NCBI GenBank assembly: GCA_017613995.1
Contig: JAGACT010000213.1
Location: 1-10,464 of the forward strand
Source: Eubacteriaceae bacterium
Lineage (GTDB): Bacteria; Bacillota; Clostridia; Eubacteriales; Anaerofustaceae
Reading direction: 5' to 3'
Length of the DNA: 10,464 nucleotides
Shown here: positions 6,417 to 10,464 of the stretch, piece by piece
Layout of the letters: each line of letters opens with the position of its first letter
Position numbering within the stretch: the stretch's first letter is position 1
Program-made: the position numbers and the translations under genes
The notes under the pieces: generated by a model
The model's input: the letters and a program-made list of their open reading frames with translations, nothing else
What the model was told of the DNA's origin: nothing
The model's database searches: none

Positions 6417-7691
6417 TTATTCTCCTTCGGATTCATCCCGGGCGGTGACGCTCTCCAGGTACACGTCTTCCGGGTCCTCCCCCGCCGCCAGGGCAACGCA
6501 TCTTTCGGCCACGGCCCGGGCCAGTTCCCAGGGATCGGGGATCACCAGGGAGGACAGGGTCCCTTCCTCGAACATGACTCTGATGAAGTCGGAATGGCCG
6601 ATGCCCGCCAGCAGCAGCTCGTCTCCCAGATCGAAGGTCACGTCATGGCGCTTCGCTTCGTCCTCCTCGTAGCCGCACACGGCGCTGAAGGTATCCGTAT
6701 AGTCGATGGCGTCGTCATCCAGGGCTATTATCAGGTCCGCCGCCAGGTTTCCGGTCATGTAGTAGATGAGCCTTTCCACGAAGGCGTCCTCGGACAGGGC
6801 CATGAAGCACGTGAAAGCCTGTTCCGATCCCGGCACGGCCTCGGTGAGGGAAGCCTTTACGGTATTCATTACGGCCTGGTTCACGGGATTGGACGGATCG
6901 GTGCACACGAAGGCGTAGGCCGCCTTCCCGTCGCCGTTCACGTCCCGAAGAAGCCTCTTTTCGATGATGTCATCCGCCAGGGCCAGGGCCACGGCCTGAC
7001 AGTCGAAGGCCGCCACGCACCATACCGGATCGGGCATGACGGGTCCCGCATCCTCCGTATCCTCTTCCGGCTCCTCTCTGGGGGTTATCACCGGGATAAG
7101 TCCCGCGAACACCACCGGCACGGTCTCGGGAACGGTGGGGGGATCGTACACTCCGAAGGGATACTGCCGGGGCTCGGCGTTCACCCGCTCGTCGGAATAG
7201 GAGCCGTTCTCGGCCGTCTTCTCGTAGGCAGCCCATATGTCCGGGTCCTCCTCCCCGTCCTCATCGTCTCCTTCTTCGCCGTCCTCCCGGCTTTCGGCCT
7301 CCTCCAGAGGCACGTATCTCACGCATCTTCCCAGAAGCTCGTCCCCCTTGGAGGGATCGGCGGGCTCGATGACGATCATGTCGTAGTCCTGAAGGCAGCA
7401 CATGTCCGCCTGGGCGGCCTGCTTCGAGGAGGATCCTCCCGCCAGCATCACCGTCACGTCATAGGTGATATCGTCGTCGGACAGTTCCGCCATGGCCGCC
7501 TCGAACTCGCCTGCAAAGGCGGCGGAGGCCTCCGTGGAAGCCTGTCCCGACAGCAGGGCGATCTTTACCGTGCGGCCCTCCCTGCGGGAGTCCGCAGCGC
7601 AGGAGGCCAGGGACAGGCACAGCATCAGAGCCAGTGCCAGACAGGCTGTCCTGAGGATAGTTTTCTTATCTGGACGCGTACATCTTTTCAT
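6417..7691 (-). CDS. Lipoprotein resembling a sugar-binding protein (periplasmic-binding-protein fold)
   Basis: This exported lipoprotein has 424 residues. A basic N-terminus and hydrophobic stretch end in the lipobox LASC, with lipidation expected at C31. The mature part resembles MglB/RbsB-type (Peripla_BP_4-like) sugar-binding proteins: a VKIALLSG first strand (42-49), IVIEPAD (106-112), VPVVFAG (191-197), DVNGDGKAAYAFV (250-262, like the calcium loop of galactose-binding protein), ADLIIALDDDAID (318-330), LLAGIGHSD (360-368) and SLVIPDPWELARAVAE (381-396). These similarities are judged by eye. Acidic insertions at about 130-150 and 205-215 are not typical. No ABC permease or ATPase gene is adjacent, so it may be an orphan receptor, sensor or structural lipoprotein. 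The ATG has AGGA six bases upstream and lies inside the last codons of rmlB (26-base overlap). It is the last gene of the operon. The ligand is unknown. Confidence 0.85.
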   Translation of the reverse strand: MKRCTRPDKKTILRTACLALALMLCLSLASCAADSRREGRTVKIALLSGQASTEASAAFAGEFEAAMAELSDDDITYDVTVMLAGGSSSKQAAQADMCCLQDYDMIVIEPADPSKGDELLGRCVRYVPLEEAESREDGEEGDDEDGEEDPDIWAAYEKTAENGSYSDERVNAEPRQYPFGVYDPPTVPETVPVVFAGLIPVITPREEPEEDTEDAGPVMPDPVWCVAAFDCQAVALALADDIIEKRLLRDVNGDGKAAYAFVCTDPSNPVNQAVMNTVKASLTEAVPGSEQAFTCFMALSEDAFVERLIYYMTGNLAADLIIALDDDAIDYTDTFSAVCGYEEDEAKRHDVTFDLGDELLLAGIGHSDFIRVMFEEGTLSSLVIPDPWELARAVAERCVALAAGEDPEDVYLESVTARDESEGE

Positions 7692-8685
7692 AATAGTTCC
7701 TGTATTCTCCGGAGATGATCTCCTCCCACCACTCCCGGTGTTCGAGATACCATCTTACCGTTTTTGCGATGCCCTCCTCGAAACGGGTGGTGGGCTGCCA
7801 GCCCAGCTCGCGCCCGATCTTGGCGGGATCTATGGCGTAGCGCATGTCGTGGCCGGGACGGTCCGTGACGTAGGTTATGAGGCTCTCGGGCTTTCCCAGC
7901 TCGGCCAGCACGGTCTTCACCACGTCGATGTTGGTGCGCTCGTTGTGCCCTCCGATGTTGTAGACCTCCCCCGGAGTGCCCTTTCTTATTATCAGGTCGA
8001 TGGCGCTGCAGTGGTCCTCCACGTACAGCCAGTCGCGGACGTTCTCGCCGGTGCCGTACACGGGGATGGTCTCGTCCGCCAGGGCCCTGGTGATGATCAG
8101 GGGGATCAGCTTCTCCGGGAAGTGGAAGGGCCCGTAGTTGTTGGAACAGCGGGAGATGGTCACCGGCAGGCCGTAGGTGCGGTGATATGCCCCCGCCAGC
8201 AGGTCCGCAGAGGCCTTGGAGGCCGAATAGGGGCTGGAGGCATGTATGGGGGTCTGCTCGGTGAAGAACAGGTCCGGCCGGTCCAGCGGCAGGTCCCCGT
8301 ACACCTCGTCGGTGGACACCTGGTGGAAACGTCCCGTCTTATACCTGCGGCAGGCGTCCATCATGACCTGGGTGCCCATGACGTTGGTGGTCAGAAACAG
8401 TCCCGGATCCAGGATGGAGCGGTCCACGTGGGATTCCGCAGCGAAATTCACCACCACGTCGGGCCTTTCCCTGTCAAAAAGGGAATCCACCAGGTCCCGG
8501 TCCGCGATATTGCCCTTGACGAAGGTGAACCTGTCGTTCTCCAGGGCCTCCTTTAGGGTGGACAGGTTTCCCGCGTAGGTAAGGTCGTCCAGGCAGACCA
8601 CCGTGTCTTCGAGATGGTTCTTAAGAAGGTAATAAACGAAGTTCGAGCCGATGAAGCCGGCTCCTCCGGTAACGAGTATCTTCAT
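7666..8685 (-). CDS. rmlB: dTDP-glucose 4,6-dehydratase
   Basis: This enzyme converts dTDP-glucose to dTDP-4-keto-6-deoxyglucose, the second step of dTDP-rhamnose synthesis, in the cytoplasm with bound NAD. The 339 residues are full length. It is an extended short-chain dehydrogenase: GGAGFIGSNF (7-16) binds NAD, STDEVYG (124-130) carries the catalytic Thr-Asp-Glu trio (125-127), YSASK gives Y153 and K157, and RCSNNYGP (179-186) and DRPGHDMRYAID (275-286) are typical of RmlB. The start is fixed by the canonical MKILVTGGAGFIG opening. A ribosome site is poorly placed: the good AAAGGAG lies 35 bases upstream, separated by a hairpin. It follows rmlC after 57 bases and overlaps the lipoprotein gene by 26. 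Confidence 0.97.
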   Translation of the reverse strand: MKILVTGGAGFIGSNFVYYLLKNHLEDTVVCLDDLTYAGNLSTLKEALENDRFTFVKGNIADRDLVDSLFDRERPDVVVNFAAESHVDRSILDPGLFLTTNVMGTQVMMDACRRYKTGRFHQVSTDEVYGDLPLDRPDLFFTEQTPIHASSPYSASKASADLLAGAYHRTYGLPVTISRCSNNYGPFHFPEKLIPLIITRALADETIPVYGTGENVRDWLYVEDHCSAIDLIIRKGTPGEVYNIGGHNERTNIDVVKTVLAELGKPESLITYVTDRPGHDMRYAIDPAKIGRELGWQPTTRFEEGIAKTVRWYLEHREWWEEIISGEYRNYYEKMYASR

Positions 8686-8694
8686 GCCGTCATC

Positions 8695-8717
8695 GCTTCC
8701 GCAGTCGGTTCGGAAGC
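8695..8717 (-). promoter_or_regulatory. Hairpin between the ribosome site and the start codon of rmlB
   Basis: A perfect 7-base inverted repeat (GCTTCCG/CGGAAGC, 8695-8701 and 8711-8717) with a nine-base loop sits between AAAGGAG (8721-8727) and the rmlB ATG (8685-8683). When folded it would shorten the 35-base gap to about 12 bases. No U-tract follows, so it is not an intrinsic terminator. The structure is seen; the function is inferred. Confidence 0.5.
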
Positions 8718-8742
8718 ATTCTCCTTTCGGTATCGTATGGGA

Positions 8743-9306
8743 TCATATCTCCCCGTAAACGAAGTTGCAGTCGGAATCCGCCAGCAGCACCGCGTTGGCG
8801 TCCTTGTCGGAAAGGATCGGGTTATCGCATCCCCAGTCCACCCCGATGGAGGGATCCCTGAAGCTTATGCCCCGGTCCGCCGCCGCGTCGTAGTAGCTGT
8901 CCACTTTATAGAGGAAGCGGACGTTGTCGGTGAGGGTCAAAAAGCCGTGGGCGAATCCCCGGGGGATGTAGATCTGCCTTTTGTTGTCGGCGGAAAGCTC
9001 CACTCCCACCCACTTGAGGTAGTTGGGGCTGCCCTTTCTTATGTCCACCGCCACGTCCAGCACGGCTCCGTCGGTCACCCGGATGAGCTTGGCCTGGGCG
9101 CTGGGGGCGTTCTGGAAGTGCAGGCCCCTCAGGGTTCCCTTCTTTTCGGTGAAGCTCTCGTTGTCCTGCAGGAAAACGACGCTTTTTCCCAGGGCCTCGT
9201 CCAGTTCCTTCTGGGTGAAGGTCTCCATGAAATATCCCCGGTGGTCTCCGTGGACCAGGGGCTCGCAGATGAATACTCCGCTCAGGGAGCTCTCGTAGAT
9301 GTTCAT
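8743..9306 (-). CDS. rmlC: dTDP-4-dehydrorhamnose 3,5-epimerase
   Basis: This cupin-fold epimerase converts dTDP-4-keto-6-deoxyglucose to dTDP-4-keto-L-rhamnose, the third step of the pathway. The 187 residues are normal length. Typical RmlC features are HGDHRGYFMETF at 19-30, GTLRGLHFQ at 57-65 with catalytic H63, KLIRVTDGAVLDVAVDIRKGSP at 73-94, IPRGFAHGF at 114-122, a Tyr pair at 138-139 (one expected to be the catalytic acid) and GVDW at 155-158. The ATG has AGAGG seven bases upstream. It starts ten bases after rmlA and ends 57 bases before rmlB. Its presence next to rmlA and rmlB points to an L-rhamnose-type sugar rather than another 4-keto-derived sugar, although rmlD is missing from the window. 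Confidence 0.96.
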   Translation of the reverse strand: MNIYESSLSGVFICEPLVHGDHRGYFMETFTQKELDEALGKSVVFLQDNESFTEKKGTLRGLHFQNAPSAQAKLIRVTDGAVLDVAVDIRKGSPNYLKWVGVELSADNKRQIYIPRGFAHGFLTLTDNVRFLYKVDSYYDAAADRGISFRDPSIGVDWGCDNPILSDKDANAVLLADSDCNFVYGEI

Positions 9307-9316
9307 AATCTTGCCT

Positions 9317-10201
9317 CTAATACATTATCTTTCCGTCGGCCACGCTTCTCAGGTGTTCCCCGTAGGGGGACTTGCCGTAGCGTTCCGCGGCTGCCATAAG
9401 GGTTTCCCTGTCGATCCAGCCGTTGGTGTAGGCTATCTCCTCCACGGCGCTGACCATGATGCCCTGGCGGCTCTCCACGGTCTTGACGAAGTTGGAGGCG
9501 TCGAAGAGGCTCTCCATGGTGCCGGTGTCCAGCCAGGCGTAGCCCCTTCCCAGTAGCTTCACCTTCAGGCGGTCCTCCTCGAGGTACAGCCTGTTGACGT
9601 CCGTGATCTCCAGTTCGCCCCTGGCGCTGGGTTTTATGCTCTTCGCCTTTTTCACGACGGTGTTGTCATAGAAGTACAGTCCCGTGATGCAGTAGTTGCT
9701 CTTGGGGACCTTCGGTTTTTCCTCCACGCTGATGACCTTTCCGGAGGAGTCGAACTCCACCACACCGAAGCGCTCGGGATCCGGCACGTAGTAGCCGAAT
9801 ACGGTGGCGTATCCCTCCGTGACGTTGGAAGCGGCTTCCCTCAGGACTCCTGAGAAACCGTTGCCGTAGAAGATGTTGTCCCCCAGGACCATGGCCACGT
9901 CGTCGTCCCCTATGAATTCCTCTCCGATGATGAAGGCCTGGGCAAGGCCGTCCGGCGAGGGCTGGACTTTGTAGCTGAGTCTCAGGCCGTAGTCGGAACC
10001 GTCCCCCAGGAGCCTCTCGAAATTCGGAAGGTCCACGGGAGTGGAGATGATCAGGATGTCGCGGATGCCCGCCAGCATGAGGGTGGACAGCGGATAGTAT
10101 ATCATGGGTTTGTCGTATACCGGCAATAGCTGCTTTGAGGTGACCATCGTGAGAGGATACAGCCTGGTGCCGCTGCCTCCGGCGAGAATTATGCCCTTCA
10201 T
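9317..10201 (-). CDS. rmlA: Glucose-1-phosphate thymidylyltransferase
   Basis: This enzyme joins glucose-1-phosphate and dTTP to form dTDP-glucose and pyrophosphate, the committed first step of dTDP-deoxysugar synthesis. The 294 residues are the usual length. Motifs are GGSGTRLYP (8-16) for nucleotide binding, [18 protein letters not shown] (21-38), VLGDN with metal-binding D108, EKP (161-163) and GYAWLDTGT with D225. The reading frame stays open for another 50 codons upstream, but that stretch runs through the promoter and a terminator. The [13 protein letters not shown] opening and AGGAG six bases before the ATG fix the start at 10201. It is the first gene of the operon. dTDP-rhamnose feedback inhibition is common in the family; nothing in the sequence tests it here. 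Confidence 0.97.
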   Translation of the reverse strand: MKGIILAGGSGTRLYPLTMVTSKQLLPVYDKPMIYYPLSTLMLAGIRDILIISTPVDLPNFERLLGDGSDYGLRLSYKVQPSPDGLAQAFIIGEEFIGDDDVAMVLGDNIFYGNGFSGVLREAASNVTEGYATVFGYYVPDPERFGVVEFDSSGKVISVEEKPKVPKSNYCITGLYFYDNTVVKKAKSIKPSARGELEITDVNRLYLEEDRLKVKLLGRGYAWLDTGTMESLFDASNFVKTVESRQGIMVSAVEEIAYTNGWIDRETLMAAAERYGKSPYGEHLRSVADGKIMY

Positions 10202-10256
10202 TTCGTTCTCCTGAAAGTGGATTGCGGAGCCGCCCTCCCGGGCTTTCCGTCTGTTA

Positions 10257-10284
10257 ATTATAGCACAGCTTCGGCTTCTTGCAA
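10257..10284 (-). promoter_or_regulatory. Promoter of the rmlA-rmlC-rmlB-lipoprotein operon
   Basis: On the minus strand, TTGCAA (10284-10279) and an extended TGC-TATAAT (-10 hexamer 10262-10257) are 16 bases apart. Transcription would start near 10250, giving a leader of about 49 bases that contains a small GCCC/GGGC hairpin (10232-10243) and the AGGAG site. It stands just downstream of a minus-strand terminator, which insulates it from upstream transcription. Confidence 0.75.
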
Positions 10285-10305
10285 GGACAAAGCCCCCCGA
10301 AGACA

Positions 10306-10325
10306 AAAAGGCGCCCCGAAGGGGC
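10306..10325 (-). terminator. Rho-independent terminator for a minus-strand gene beyond the right edge
   Basis: A GCCCC/GGGGC stem (10313-10317 and 10321-10325) with a three-base loop is followed on the minus strand by GCC and five U residues (10310-10306). It would end transcription coming from right of the window and separate it from the rml promoter. Confidence 0.65.
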
Positions 10326-10337
10326 AATGTCATTAAG

Positions 10338-10463
10338 TTAAGATGACGCATCCCCCCCAGCTACATTTTTTATAGCAGGGGGGGACTTTTTTATTGGAAA
10401 GTACTTGACATGTGACCAAATATGTGCGGCCGCATTCGCTATCTTATCAGATCGCGAATGCGG
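10338..10463 (-). other. Possible C-terminal end of an open frame from beyond the right edge (transposase-like?)
   Basis: One minus-strand frame is open from the right edge to a TAA at 10340-10338, 41 codons, ending [10 protein letters not shown]. The ending feels like the tail of an insertion-sequence transposase or a translated element end from gut Firmicutes, but I cannot confirm this. Two strong hairpins lie inside the frame, which argues against ordinary coding sequence. An open frame of this length can also occur by chance. Confidence 0.22.
10351..10391 (+). terminator. Strong hairpin with T-tract on the plus strand
   Basis: T plus seven C (10351-10358) pairs with seven G plus A (10378-10385). 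After one A-A mismatch, GCTA (10360-10363) pairs with TAGC (10373-10376) around a nine-base loop. CTTTTTT follows at 10386-10392. This is a strong rightward terminator by form, yet no plus-strand gene lies to its left up to 5855. It may block outside transcription from entering whatever lies to the right. Confidence 0.65.
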
Positions 10464-10464
10464 C
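10429..10464. repeat. Long inverted repeat at the window edge
   Basis: An 11-base perfect inverted repeat (GCCGCATTCGC at 10429-10439, GCGAATGCGGC at 10454-10464) continues inward after one mismatch with ATCT/AGAT around the loop TATC. The structure reaches the last base of the window and may extend further. It could be a terminator, a repetitive palindrome or part of a mobile-element end. Confidence 0.7.

Noticed and set aside
6273..7718. 481-codon open frame on the plus strand
   Set aside because: It is antisense to the lipoprotein gene and overlaps the gtrA promoter; it has no recognisable motifs.
7465..8556. 363-codon open frame on the plus strand
   Set aside because: It is antisense to rmlB and the lipoprotein; the rmlB motifs on the other strand are unambiguous.
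8690..8719. Nine-codon leader peptide gene before rmlB
   Set aside because: The ribosome site is only one base from its ATG, which is too close for normal initiation, and its bases are explained by the inverted repeat.
10202..10351. 50-codon N-terminal extension of rmlA
   Set aside because: It runs through the promoter and a terminator, and the family start [13 protein letters not shown] with a good ribosome site is at 10201.
10405..10426. TTGACA at 10405-10410 as a plus-strand promoter
   Set aside because: No -10 box stands at a usable spacing; TATGTG is only ten bases away.

Overview
The window looks like chromosomal DNA of a Gram-positive Clostridia-type bacterium (Firmicutes). It is G+C-rich by eye. 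It has strong GGAGG-type ribosome sites, TTG and GTG starts, a lipobox lipoprotein and clostridial-style class A penicillin-binding proteins (PBPs). This is inferred from gene style only; a Lachnospiraceae- or Oscillospirales-like gut organism would fit. Eight genes are clear, plus one gene cut by the left edge. All except maf lie on the minus strand.

Right to left, in the direction of most transcription: (1) 10202-10464 is non-coding or poorly coding. It holds two hairpin terminators of opposite polarity, a long inverted repeat at the window edge and the promoter of the rml operon. (2) 10201-6417 is an operon for dTDP-linked deoxysugar synthesis: rmlA, rmlC, rmlB, then a lipoprotein gene whose start lies inside rmlB. 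It ends at a hairpin near 6385-6404. No rmlD is present, so the genes shown make dTDP-4-keto-rhamnose; the last reductase must be elsewhere or the end sugar differs. (3) 6311-5883 is a GtrA-family membrane protein with its own putative promoter and a strong terminator. (4) 5283-5855 on the plus strand is maf, a nucleotide pyrophosphatase, convergent with gtrA and divergent from the next operon. (5) 5175-1 is a tightly overlapped operon: an S41 C-terminal-processing peptidase, a 1057-residue class A PBP with an added C-terminal Ig-like region and Pro/Asp tail, and a second class A PBP that runs off the left edge.

The whole window is about the cell envelope: wall polymer precursors (rml), lipid-linked sugar transport (gtrA), peptidoglycan synthesis (two PBPs) and extracytoplasmic proteolysis (S41 peptidase). 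The points most worth a second look are these: the S41-PBP-PBP arrangement; the block-like nucleotide identity between the two PBP genes over the transglycosylase active site; the lipoprotein in the place where rmlD often sits; a hairpin between the ribosome site and start codon of rmlB; and the hairpin-rich right edge, which may be the end of a mobile element. I see no rRNA, tRNA, CRISPR array or complete insertion sequence.
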